Assembly (NCBI GenBank): GCA_900315315.1
Contig: OMYT01000045.1
Span: forward strand, 1-38,169
Direction of reading: 5' to 3'
Origin: an uncultured Eubacteriales bacterium
GTDB lineage: Bacteria; Bacillota; Clostridia; Christensenellales; Aristaeellaceae
DNA length: 38,169 nucleotides
Every line of letters begins with the position of its first letter. Within the stretch, counting starts at the first letter, position 1. Below are positions 18,313-26,610 of this stretch, one piece after another. Below the pieces are notes generated by a model that was not told the DNA's origin, did not search any database, and saw nothing but the letters and a program-made list of their open reading frames with translations. A program made the translations under genes and the position numbers.

Positions 18313-18909
18313 TTAACGGGAGTAGAACTCGACGATCATGTTCTCCTGAACCTGCAGATCAATATCTTCGCGGGTGGGAAGAGCGTTCACGGTGCCGGTG
18401 AGGTTCTGAGCATCGAAGCTGAGCCACTTGGGGGTCAGGGTGCTGGTGCCTTCACGCAGGGACTTGAACATTTCCATCTCTTCGCTGCGCTTGCGCAGGG
18501 TGATCTTATCGCCGACCTTCACCTGGTAAGAGGGGATGTCGACCTTCATGTCGTTGACACGAATGTGGCCGTGGCAGACGATCTGACGGGCTGCACGGCG
18601 GGTCTTGGCCAGGCCGAGACGGAACACCACGTTGTCCAGACGCAGCTCCAGCAGGCGGAGCATATTGTCGCCGGTGATGCCCTTCATGTTGGCGGCCTTC
18701 AGATAGTACTTATGGAACTGCTTCTCCAGGACGCCGTAGACGAACTTGACCTTCTGCTTTTCCTGCAGCTGGGCGCCGTACTCGGAGACCTTCTTCCGGC
18801 GGTTTCCGCCGGGATTGCGGGTAGACTTTTTATTGCCATAGCCCATGACTGCCGGGGAAATATCGAACTTCCGGCATTTCTTGGCGATAGGCTCTCTTGA
18901 TACTGCCAT
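18313..18909 (-). CDS. rpsD: 30S ribosomal protein S4
   Basis: Primary 16S rRNA-binding protein of 198 aa. The N-terminal half includes GNRRKKVSEYGAQLQEKQKVKFVYGVLEKQF, and the S4 RNA-binding domain starts at RLDNVVFRLGLAKTRRAARQIVCHGHI. Only one of the N-terminal zinc cysteines is present (KKCRKF), so this is a zinc-free form. AAGGAGG precedes ATG 18909. In the alpha operon S4 commonly feeds back on its own mRNA; whether it does so here cannot be read from the sequence. Confidence 0.98.
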   Translation of the reverse strand: MAVSREPIAKKCRKFDISPAVMGYGNKKSTRNPGGNRRKKVSEYGAQLQEKQKVKFVYGVLEKQFHKYYLKAANMKGITGDNMLRLLELRLDNVVFRLGLAKTRRAARQIVCHGHIRVNDMKVDIPSYQVKVGDKITLRKRSEEMEMFKSLREGTSTLTPKWLSFDAQNLTGTVNALPTREDIDLQVQENMIVEFYSR

Positions 18910-18927
18910 TTCTGTCTGTCCTCCTTA

Positions 18928-19329
18928 TTACACGCGACGGCGTTTGGGCGGACGGCAACCGTTGTGGGGAATGGGCGTCACGTCCTTGATCATGTTCACA
19001 TCCAGACCGGCGGCCTGCAGAGAACGGATAGCAGCCTCACGGCCGGAACCGGGGCCTTTGACATACACTTCAACCGTGCGCAGACCGTATTCCATAGCGG
19101 CCTTGGCAGCGGTTTCAGCAGCCATCTGCGCAGCGAAAGGCGTAGATTTCTTGCTGCCGCGGAAACCCAGACCACCCGCACTCGCCCAGGAAAGAGCATT
19201 TCCCTGGATGTCGGTGATGGTCACGATGGTATTGTTGAAAGAAGAACGGATATGGGCAGCGCCGCGCTCGACGAGCTTGCGTTCACGGCGTTTACGCGTA
19301 GCCTTCTTCAGCTTTTGCTTAGGTGCCAT
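18928..19329 (-). CDS. rpsK: 30S ribosomal protein S11
   Basis: Platform protein of the small subunit, complete at 133 aa. Family marks are [63 protein letters not shown] and the basic [15 protein letters not shown] end. GGAGGGAG precedes ATG 19329. It lies about 70 nt after rpsM and 18 nt before rpsD. Confidence 0.98.
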   Translation of the reverse strand: MAPKQKLKKATRKRRERKLVERGAAHIRSSFNNTIVTITDIQGNALSWASAGGLGFRGSKKSTPFAAQMAAETAAKAAMEYGLRTVEVYVKGPGSGREAAIRSLQAAGLDVNMIKDVTPIPHNGCRPPKRRRV

Positions 19330-19398
19330 TGATTTTTCTCCCTCCGTAATGCCCGCTCAGTGGCGGGTACCATTCATTGAATGAAAGTTTGATGAAGA

Positions 19399-19727
19399 TT
19401 ACTTCGTGGCTTTCTTCTTGCCGGCGATGGTCTTCTTCGGGCCCTTCCGGGTGCGGGCATTCTGCTTGGTATTCTGTCCGCGAACGGGAAGACCGTGACG
19501 ATGACGGACGCCGCGATAGCAGCCGATTTCGATCAGCCGTTTGATATTGAGCGAAACTTCACGGCGAAGATCACCTTCGACCTTCAGGTTATGCTCAATG
19601 TATTCACGCAGCTTGCTGATTTCGGTCTCGGAGAGATCCTTTACCCGTGTGTCGGGATTCACACCGACTTCCGCGAGCATCTTCTGCGAATTTCTCTGGG
19701 CAGGTCAACACCTGCAATGCGTGCCAT
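19399..19727 (-). pseudogene. rpsM: 30S ribosomal protein S13 gene with apparent out-of-frame deletion
   Basis: The normal start is ATG 19727, 13 nt after a GGAGGTG ribosome site, and encodes [12 protein letters not shown]. The frame then runs into unrelated residues and stops at 19659-19661 after 22 codons. The rest of S13 continues in another frame from about 19689 ([19 protein letters not shown]) to the stop at 19399, with [25 protein letters not shown] intact. Compared with known S13, roughly 17 residues (the KRVEIGLTYIYGIG region) are absent. Only 2 nt remain between GAA (E12) and TCG, so I estimate a 49-nt deletion. S13 is normally essential, so this is either a sequence or assembly error or a real lesion rescued elsewhere. 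An internal ATG at 19680 would give a 93-aa protein lacking the first third. Confidence 0.85.
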
Positions 19728-19986
19728 TTACCTAATACACCTCCGTATGTTGTTTGACCTTTACGGTCAACCGGGAAAGAGTGTTCCGCCAGGGGCGAGG
19801 CAACCCAACCAGGCCGTGCGAAACGAATCTCTGCGCCGGCGCCCGGTGAAAGCAGGCGCACGACAACACTGACGGGCCGCTATGGAAGGTGCGGTCTGCC
19901 AGCGCCTAAAGAGACGGGGTTTGATTTCCCGCCGGAACACCCGTTTTTCAACGGATGCAGCCGCCCGACGACAAACCAGGGCTAAC
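19728..19986 (-). promoter_or_regulatory. Long 5' leader of the rpsM operon
   Basis: About 260 nt separate the predicted start of transcription from the rpsM ATG, with no infA or rpmJ gene in any frame. Visible pairing includes TTGACC-GTAAA-GGTCAA (around 19755-19771), shortly before the ribosome site, and GCGCC/GGCGC combinations near 19835-19860. Length and GC-rich hairpins suggest a ribosomal-protein autoregulatory leader. I cannot match it to a named family. Confidence 0.4.
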
Positions 19987-19992
19987 TCAGCC

Positions 19993-20021
19993 ATTCTATC
20001 ACAGCGGAGAAAAAATGGCAA
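19993..20021 (-). promoter_or_regulatory. Promoter of the rpsM-rplQ operon
   Basis: On the minus strand TTGCCA (20021-20016) and TAGAAT (19998-19993) are separated by exactly 17 nt, in an AT-rich upstream context. The alpha operon is thus detached from the S10/spc genes. Confidence 0.75.
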
Positions 20022-20065
20022 TGAAAATTTTAACAAAAGTATAAAATTTTCATTAAGAAATTAAG

Positions 20066-20236
20066 GGCTTCGCGCCTGCGGGCACGACCAAGGCTTTCCG
20101 AGTGCCCGGGGCTGCCGCAAGGAATCGCACGCGCACCGCGGCCGGTGTGCCGGCTCGCGCACCGCGCGCGGCATCGTTCAGCTGAAAACTGTCCACCGGA
20201 CAGTTTTCCGGGCGCGTCGAACCCCTGGACCTTCGG
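20066..20236 (+). repeat. Long-form pseudoknot-type element with GC-rich insert (copy 9)
   Basis: A leading hairpin like that of copy 5 (CGCGCC-TGCG-GGCACG, one mismatch) precedes CCAAGGCTTTCCGAG. GTGCCC pairs with GGGCGC, and AAAACTGTCC/GGACAGTTTT is shared with copy 7. A 47-nt GC-rich module (20127-20173) replaces the short spacer of copies 1 and 7. The tail ACCTTCGG ends at 20236, exactly where the TGA of the minus-strand GH43 gene begins. Confidence 0.75.
20127..20173 (+). repeat. 47-nt GC-rich module, copy A
   Basis: Matches 23338-23384 with a single difference (GCG versus GTG in the twelfth position region). The sequence is itself rich in inverted pairs of CGCGCACCG, CCGGTG and CGGCTCGCGC. 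Confidence 0.75.
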
Positions 20237-21655
20237 TCATTCCAGCGTAAATGAATTCAGGGCGGCGGAGCCGTGGCCGCGGTAGGTGAAGTAGAGAGCC
20301 TGAATGCCGTCGGGGATTTGGACTTCGGCTATGTATTTCGTCCAGACATTGGTAAACTCGACGGGAATGGTTGCGAGGACGGGACCATCCCAGGCGGTTT
20401 TGACTTCAAAGAAGCCGCCTGCATAGCCGCGAACTTCAATGGTGACAGAGGTGACGTCTTTGCAGTCGAAGTACTTGAAACCGCAGGTGGCGCTGTCGGT
20501 CATGTTCATGATATATCCCTGCTCTTCATCACCGTCCCTGCCGTCCTGGGTGATCCGGGGGAAGGTGCCGTCCAGCCAGAAACCTTTGCTGCCGGGTCCT
20601 CCGGAATAGGGCCGCTCTTCATCTGTGAAGAGATTGCAGGCGATATAGGCAGGGTAGGTGCCTCTGCCCTTAAGCGGTCCGCCGTTCAGACCGCAGGACG
20701 TCATTTCTGCCTGCGGGATTGTGCCGTCGGGCAGGAGGGTGATTTCCTGGGCCATGCCCTGGCGGCTGAAGGTGGTGCCGTCGGTCTGACGATGATAGAA
20801 GATATAGGTTTTCCCATTGATCTGCACCAGGCCCCCATGGTTGTTTCCGCCATAGTACATCGGTTTTTCCGCGGGCTTATAGGAAGAGATTCCGATGTCG
20901 TTGTTGCTGACGATCACGCCGCGATAGGTGAAATCCCGGTCCGGGAAGCGGCTGGTCGCGTAGCAGAGTTCATGCATGACAACGGAAGAATATACAAAGT
21001 AGTAAAGATCGCCGAATTTCCGGATGGAAGAGGCTTCAAAGAACTCATGTCCTTCGTAGCCAGAACCTTCGCTGTAGGGCTTGCTCGGCATGATAAAGAC
21101 GGGTTCCTGTTCGATGGTCAGCATGTCTTCCCCCAGCAGGGTGCACATCGGACCGTGACGCGTGGCATCAAAGGGAGAACAGAAACCGGTATAAAGCCAG
21201 GTTTTACCGTTTTCTGTCAGGACACCCGGATCGAACTGCGGCTCGTCTCCTTCGCGGTGACCGAGGAGATTTCCGTCCCGGTCGTGTACGTGGCCGTAGA
21301 ACTCATATTTGCCGGCAGGCTGATCACAGACGGCAACGGCAACGGTGCACTCTTTGTCCAGCACATAATACAGGTAGTAACGGCCATCCGGACCGCGGGT
21401 GACATCCGGGGCGTAAAGGCAGGCACGGCCGAAGGGGTTATCCGGGTCGTCCGTCTTTTTATAAATTACGCCCTCATACCGCCAGTCGGCCAGGTTGTCC
21501 ACCGGCGCGGACCAGCAAACGTAATCATTCAGGCAGAAGACATGACCGCGAAAACGGTCGTGGGAGCCGTAGACATAGAGGCGGCCGTCGAAGATGTGGG
21601 GTTCGCCGTCGGGAGTGTATTCCCAGGAAGGAAGGTAGGGGTTGAAGGCTTGCAT
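20237..21655 (-). CDS. Family 43 glycoside hydrolase with C-terminal CBM6-like domain
   Basis: The 472-aa protein has the five-bladed GH43 landmarks. An early aspartate lies in PHIFDGRLYVYGSHD, YAPDVTRGPDGRYYLYY supplies the central region, and HEFFEASSIRKFGDLYYFVYSS contains the likely acid glutamate. GGNNHGGLVQINGKTYIFYHRQ follows. The last 120 residues (from about 350, YIMNMTDSATCGFKYFDCKDV to ALNSFTLE) look like a CBM6-type beta-sandwich. The family cleaves arabinose- or xylose-containing plant polysaccharide fragments; the exact bond is not predictable. There is no signal peptide, so it probably acts on imported oligosaccharides. ATG 21655 follows AAAGGAG. A 9-bp inverted repeat around TATAAT upstream suggests repressor control. 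Confidence 0.9.
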   Translation of the reverse strand: MQAFNPYLPSWEYTPDGEPHIFDGRLYVYGSHDRFRGHVFCLNDYVCWSAPVDNLADWRYEGVIYKKTDDPDNPFGRACLYAPDVTRGPDGRYYLYYVLDKECTVAVAVCDQPAGKYEFYGHVHDRDGNLLGHREGDEPQFDPGVLTENGKTWLYTGFCSPFDATRHGPMCTLLGEDMLTIEQEPVFIMPSKPYSEGSGYEGHEFFEASSIRKFGDLYYFVYSSVVMHELCYATSRFPDRDFTYRGVIVSNNDIGISSYKPAEKPMYYGGNNHGGLVQINGKTYIFYHRQTDGTTFSRQGMAQEITLLPDGTIPQAEMTSCGLNGGPLKGRGTYPAYIACNLFTDEERPYSGGPGSKGFWLDGTFPRITQDGRDGDEEQGYIMNMTDSATCGFKYFDCKDVTSVTIEVRGYAGGFFEVKTAWDGPVLATIPVEFTNVWTKYIAEVQIPDGIQALYFTYRGHGSAALNSFTLE

Positions 21656-21666
21656 TGAGGGGGCTC

Positions 21667-21696
21667 CTTTACAATTATTATAAAAATATTGTAAAG
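21667..21696 (-). promoter_or_regulatory. Operator-like inverted repeat over the GH43 promoter
   Basis: CTTTACAAT and ATTGTAAAG are perfect 9-nt arms around an AT core that contains TATAAT on the minus strand. The right arm runs into the AAAGGAG ribosome site. The -35 is weak. A repressor would cover both the -10 and the start of transcription. Confidence 0.55.
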
Positions 21697-21701
21697 GGTA
21701 A

Positions 21702-23302
<1,601 letters not shown>

Positions 23303-23310
23303 CAAAGAGT

Positions 23311-23482
23311 ATTTCGCGCTTTCGGGCGTAAGGATATGCACGCGCACCGTGGCCGGTGTGCCGGCTCGCGCACCGCGCGCGGCAGGACCAGGGCTTTCCT
23401 GCCCAGGGCTGCCGCCCGTTTTTTACTGAAAACGGGCACACTGGCCCGTTTTCCGGGTGTGCGAAACCCCATGAACCTTCGG
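23311..23482 (+). repeat. Long-form pseudoknot-type element (copy 11, rearranged)
   Basis: The 47-nt module here precedes the core instead of sitting inside it. The core is CCAGGGCTTTCCTGCCC, so the CCGA loop is lost. The inner hairpin is GAAAACGGGC/GCCCGTTTTC (23428-23453), again a fully paired sequence different from the other copies. The tail ACCTTCGG directly joins AAGGAG, the ribosome site of the next gene. Confidence 0.7.
23338..23384 (+). repeat. 47-nt GC-rich module, copy B
   Basis: 46 of 47 bases match 20127-20173. Here the module is upstream of the CCAGGGCTTTCC core, showing that it moves independently of the element. Confidence 0.75.
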
Positions 23483-23497
23483 AAGGAGTCTTTGCTG

Positions 23498-24076
23498 ATG
23501 GGAGAGCGGACTTATAAGGCGGCGTGCGGGCTGTACCGTGCCTTTTCCCGGAAGATGAACGTTGAATGGACGGAACCTTTTGAGAAGGGTCCGTGCGTGT
23601 TCGTCGTCAACAACGCGGGTGTTGCCGGCGCGATTGAGATGATGGCCCGGTTTCCGGAGAAAGACAAAATTCACCCCTGGATTCTGGAAGAAATGTTAGA
23701 GAAACGGGAGTATCCGATTCCTCCGGCAATCCTGAAAGGGACGCCATATATTCCCGTATACCGGGACCAGCGGTTTATCCTGACGCTGAGACAGAGCATC
23801 CGGGTTCTCCAGAAAGATCACTATCTGTTGATCTTCCCGGAGCAGACACCCGGCGGCCGGGAAACGCACCAGTGGATCAACACCGGCTGGCTGCGGCTCG
23901 GGGAGATGTGGTACAGGGCCAGCGGCAGATCGCTGAAGATGTATCCTGTGCATGTGGATAAAGACAAGCATCTGATTAAGGTTGCGGCACCGGTGAGATA
24001 TGATCCGGCGAGAAGATTCAGTGAGCAGGAAAAAGAACTGGTGGAGAAGCTTTCCGCCGGGTTGCGCGGGGAATGA
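23498..24076 (+). CDS. Degenerate lysophospholipid acyltransferase (PlsC-like)
   Basis: The 192-aa protein starts at ATG 23498, 9 nt after AAGGAG; the longer frame to 23336 is encoded by the repeat element and is rejected. The fold resembles glycerophospholipid acyltransferases. CVFVVNNAGVAGAIEMMARF occupies the place of the usual NHxxxxD block, LKGTPYIPVYRDQRF the second block, and YLLIFPEQTPGG the FPEGTR block. The catalytic histidine and aspartate of the first block are missing (NNAGVAG), so ordinary acyl transfer is doubtful. There is no signal peptide or strong membrane helix. Function is unassigned; it may bind lipid without catalysis. Confidence 0.65.
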   Translation: MGERTYKAACGLYRAFSRKMNVEWTEPFEKGPCVFVVNNAGVAGAIEMMARFPEKDKIHPWILEEMLEKREYPIPPAILKGTPYIPVYRDQRFILTLRQSIRVLQKDHYLLIFPEQTPGGRETHQWINTGWLRLGEMWYRASGRSLKMYPVHVDKDKHLIKVAAPVRYDPARRFSEQEKELVEKLSAGLRGE

Positions 24077-24078
24077 AC

Positions 24079-24115
24079 AAGGGGGCTTTCCGATCGCCCC
24101 CTTAAATCCCTTCGG
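24079..24115 (+). repeat. Pseudoknot-type intergenic element (copy 12)
   Basis: Two bases after the stop. AAGGGGGC pairs with GCCCCCTT around TTTCCGATC, with tail ATCCCTTCGG. It is followed 25 nt later by a TGAGTCA palindrome in the same arrangement as copy 13. Confidence 0.75.
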
Positions 24116-24140
24116 CCCGGATTTCATACTTGATTGTAAA

Positions 24141-24173
24141 AATGAGTCAGTAGGTGGGCCCAGTTAACTCATT
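24141..24173. repeat. TGAGTCA palindromic repeat, copy 1
   Basis: AATGAGT and ACTCATT arms surround CAGTAGGTGGGCCCAGTTA. It is preceded by TACTTGATTG, as is the copy at 26431. The TGA in the right arm, read on the minus strand, is the stop codon of the next gene. Confidence 0.65.
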
Positions 24174-24789
24174 TAAGGGTGTCGCGGCAAAGAATGCGGA
24201 GAAATTTCAGGGCATTTTCTTCATTGGCGCTGGTTACGGGAATACAGAGATAACCGTCCGTTGCGTAGGCATACTGACTGAGACCGGGAACCTTGTTCTG
24301 CGGGATACCGCAGAGATGGCTTTCCCCGGTTTCGTTGTCTTTTCTCCAGCCGTTCTGCAGGTTGATGCCTGCCTGATCGAAAAGCGCCATCAATTCCTTG
24401 TCATTTTCCAAGGGCAGCAAGGAGCCCTGTGCGGCTAAAGTGACAAATTCATCCCGAGACAGGAGGTAAACATCTCCCTCACTTGCGGCCATATAGGTCA
24501 TCAGCTGCATCGGTCCGTAATAACTGTCGTTCATCAGCTGAAGAGGCGTCATAACTTCCATGTCTTCCATTTCGGTGGTGCGTACTTTTTCCATATAGGT
24601 AGTCAGCTTTTCCTGTTCCATCATGCCGTAAACATAGAATTCCACTTTTTTGTTTGCGGGGGAACGGTAAGCGGTCATTGTATAAAGAAGATCCACAAGA
24701 CCGAAGGCAATCAGGGCAACCAGCAGATACTTCCACCAGCTGTAAGCAAAATGCTGCTTCAGGGTCTTTGAATTGAGCGGTGTGTTCAT
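24169..24789 (-). CDS. Membrane-anchored extracytoplasmic protein, hypothetical
   Basis: The start is ATG 24789 (MNTPLNSKTLKQHFAYSWWKY) after GAGGAGA, giving 206 aa. One N-terminal helix (YLLVALIAFGLVDLLYTMTA, about residues 20-39) leaves a domain of about 165 residues outside the cell. Its middle, YMAASEGDVYLLSRDEFVTLAAQGSLLPLEN, resembles the lobe of extracellular solute-binding proteins that lost most of the fold. No cysteine lipobox is present. The last lysine and the stop are encoded by a palindromic repeat, so the original C-terminus may differ. No family name is assigned. Confidence 0.7.
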   Translation of the reverse strand: MNTPLNSKTLKQHFAYSWWKYLLVALIAFGLVDLLYTMTAYRSPANKKVEFYVYGMMEQEKLTTYMEKVRTTEMEDMEVMTPLQLMNDSYYGPMQLMTYMAASEGDVYLLSRDEFVTLAAQGSLLPLENDKELMALFDQAGINLQNGWRKDNETGESHLCGIPQNKVPGLSQYAYATDGYLCIPVTSANEENALKFLRILCRDTLK

Positions 24790-24991
24790 GGGTGATGTCT
24801 CCTCGGTTCGGCCGTCATGTGAAAGTATAAGGGAACGATAATGGAAGGATAGCACGGAAAAAGGGGAATGGCAAGGGGAAGGCTTTTTGGCGAGAAGCAG
24901 GAAAAAGGGAAGCGAAAGACGAAATAAAGACATGGAATGAAAAAAGACGTTGATAGCGACCAGACCATGTAATGAAAGGAAGGTTTTTTGT

Positions 24992-25639
24992 ATGAAGAAT
25001 CAGCCGATCATCACCATCGGGCGTCAGTATGGGTCCGGGGGACGCTATGTGGCAAAACTGCTGGCGGAAAAAATGGGAATACCTTACTATGATAAAGAAT
25101 TGCTGACGGAGGCATCCAAGGACAGCGGGATCTGCAAGGAACTGCTGGAGAGCTATGATGAAAAACAGGGAAAGAATCTGCTCTTCTCTCTGATCAGCGG
25201 GTCGCAGGTCCGTGCCGAGCCCGGCTCCATGTATATGGATATGCCGCTGAATCATAAGATTTTCCTGGCTCAGTTCGATACCATCCGCAGAATTGCCGAC
25301 GAAGGGCCCTGCGTCATTGTCGGCCGCTGTGCGGACTATGTACTGCGGGATCATGAGAATGTAATCAACGTTTTCATCAAGGCCGGCACAGAGCAGCGGA
25401 TTAAACGCATCATTAAATACAACGGCGCGGATCCTGTGCGGGCGGAGGAAATCCTTAAAAAGGCTGACAAGCAGCGCGCTTCCTACTATAATTATTATGC
25501 CACGGGTACGTGGGGGGATATCAGCAACTATGACCTTTGCGTGGATACCGGTACGCTGGGTATCGAAGGCTGCGTGGACCTGATCTGCAAATGCGCAGAA
25601 GTCAAAGCAAACTTCACGGGAGAAGAAGAGGAATGGTAA
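24992..25639 (+). CDS. Cytidylate kinase-like protein
   Basis: The 215-aa P-loop protein starts at ATG 24992 after AAAGGAAGG. The N-terminus PIITIGRQYGSGGRYVAKLLAEK is the diagnostic start of the cytidylate-kinase-like family (PF13189 type), which is common in Clostridia and distinct from Cmk. YYDKELLTEASKDSG and CVIVGRCADYVLRD follow, and NVFIKAGTEQRIKRI is the lid region. It probably phosphorylates a nucleotide, but substrate specificity in this family is not settled. It overlaps the next gene by 7 nt (ATGGTAA), so the two are co-translated. Confidence 0.85.
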   Translation: MKNQPIITIGRQYGSGGRYVAKLLAEKMGIPYYDKELLTEASKDSGICKELLESYDEKQGKNLLFSLISGSQVRAEPGSMYMDMPLNHKIFLAQFDTIRRIADEGPCVIVGRCADYVLRDHENVINVFIKAGTEQRIKRIIKYNGADPVRAEEILKKADKQRASYYNYYATGTWGDISNYDLCVDTGTLGIEGCVDLICKCAEVKANFTGEEEEW

Positions 25640-26394
25640 AGCGTCTGCTGGCATTGCTCGCGGCAGCGCTGCTTCTGCCGGGAACGGGAATGGCATCTAT
25701 CGCCTGGCGGGAGAAAACCCCTGCACAAAAGCTGTTGAAAACCTATATTGAGAATGTAAATATCTTTCTGGTCGAACAGGGAGAACAGGAAATCAATACC
25801 TGCTTTGAGATGTATGACCAATTGGTGGTGCTGGGAATCACGTCCGCGCCGAATGCGGAAACGCCGGAGGGCATGGAGATTACCGCAAAGCTGTATTATG
25901 ACAGTATCAACTCAATTGAGATTCGCGTTGACGAAATTGAACGTTTCCCGGTAATCGCCGGCGCTTTCATCCGGGCATTGTATCCGGAAAGCATGAGTGC
26001 GGAAGCGGCAATGAAGGCACCAGCAGACAGGGCAAAGCTTGCACTGGAGAATCCGGAGAACTCGTTTGTGGACGAAGTGGAGGAGCTGAACGGCACCGTT
26101 CCGCGAACGTATTATGCCTATCTCCCGGATCAGTATCATGACGGAGTCAACTGGATCCAGCTGACCATTATCTTCCCGCTGGCGGGATACTGGGAACCGA
26201 ACGGGACCATTATTGACGGGGCAACGCCGACGAAGGCACCGGATGTTACCAGCGACCACGATCCGGAGTATGAGGGGTATTACTCTCAGGACCCGTATCT
26301 TCATTATGAGTTCTTTATCACACCGACGCCGGAACCGGACTCGCCGGCGGGGGAAGAGGAAACTGGGTTAGGGGGCTTTCCGCTCGCCCCCTAA
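25633..26394 (+). CDS. Secreted hypothetical protein with repeat-encoded C-terminus
   Basis: ATG 25633 overlaps the stop of the kinase-like gene, and GAAGAAGAGG precedes it. The 253-aa product has a signal peptide (MVKRLLALLAAALLLPGTGMA). The mature domain includes KLLKTYIENVNIFLVEQGEQEINTC, then MEITAKLYYDSINSIEIRVDEIERFP, and VNWIQLTIIFPLAGYW. A Pro/Thr-rich segment (TPTPEPDSPAGEEE) follows. I do not know the family. The last nine residues (GLGGFPLAP) and the stop come from a pseudoknot-type element, so the ancestral stop was probably lost when the element arrived or the two have co-adapted. Confidence 0.7.
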   Translation: MVKRLLALLAAALLLPGTGMASIAWREKTPAQKLLKTYIENVNIFLVEQGEQEINTCFEMYDQLVVLGITSAPNAETPEGMEITAKLYYDSINSIEIRVDEIERFPVIAGAFIRALYPESMSAEAAMKAPADRAKLALENPENSFVDEVEELNGTVPRTYYAYLPDQYHDGVNWIQLTIIFPLAGYWEPNGTIIDGATPTKAPDVTSDHDPEYEGYYSQDPYLHYEFFITPTPEPDSPAGEEETGLGGFPLAP

Positions 26395-26405
26395 GACCCC
26401 TTCGG
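26368..26405 (+). repeat. Pseudoknot-type element overlapping a CDS end (copy 13)
   Basis: TTAGGGGGC pairs with GCCCCCTAA and the tail is GACCCCTTCGG. The loop is TTTCCGCTC, so the CCGA/TCGG pairing is weakened in this copy. TAA in the right arm is the stop of the secreted protein. It is the last copy in the window. Confidence 0.75.
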
Positions 26406-26430
26406 CCGAACTAAATACTTGATTGGGAAA

Positions 26431-26467
26431 AATGAGTCACTTGGTAGCCGTCCCCAAGTGACTCATT
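26431..26467. repeat. TGAGTCA palindromic repeat, copy 2
   Basis: AATGAGTCACTTGG and CCAAGTGACTCATT are complementary arms around TAGCCGTCC. It follows copy 13 by 25 nt, with TACTTGATTG between them, as at 24079-24173. Confidence 0.75.
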
Positions 26468-26502
26468 TTCTGTCGTTTCTCTGTTGTTTTTTGGAGAATC
26501 TG

Positions 26503-26531
26503 TTGTATGTGCCTGTCTGGGAGCGTAGAAT
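26503..26531 (+). promoter_or_regulatory. Promoter of icd
   Basis: TTGTAT (26503-26508) and TAGAAT (26526-26531) lie exactly 17 nt apart. The -10 is inside the loop of the hairpin at 26512-26541, so either a regulator binds there or the hairpin ends the upstream transcript. Confidence 0.5.
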
Positions 26532-26549
26532 CGCAGACAGGGATTTTTT
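26512..26549 (+). terminator. Hairpin with T-run before icd
   Basis: CCTGTCTG and CAGACAGG form an 8-bp stem, followed by GATTTTTT. It could terminate readthrough from the secreted-protein operon. It overlaps the proposed icd promoter. Confidence 0.5.
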
Positions 26550-26565
26550 ATCCCTAAAAGGAGAA

Positions 26566-26598
26566 AGTGGACAGTGGGGACTGTCCCCAGTGTCCACT
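26566..26598. repeat. AGTGGACA palindromic repeat
   Basis: AGTGGACA and TGTCCACT arms flank TGGGGAC/GTCCCCA, a nested palindrome. It lies in the icd leader, immediately before the AAGGAG ribosome site. Confidence 0.7.
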
Positions 26599-26610
26599 AA
26601 GGAGTTGCGT

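Noticed and set aside
20273-21658. 461-codon plus-strand frame opposite the GH43 gene
   Set aside because: The minus-strand frame has clear GH43 motifs and signals; this one is its complement.
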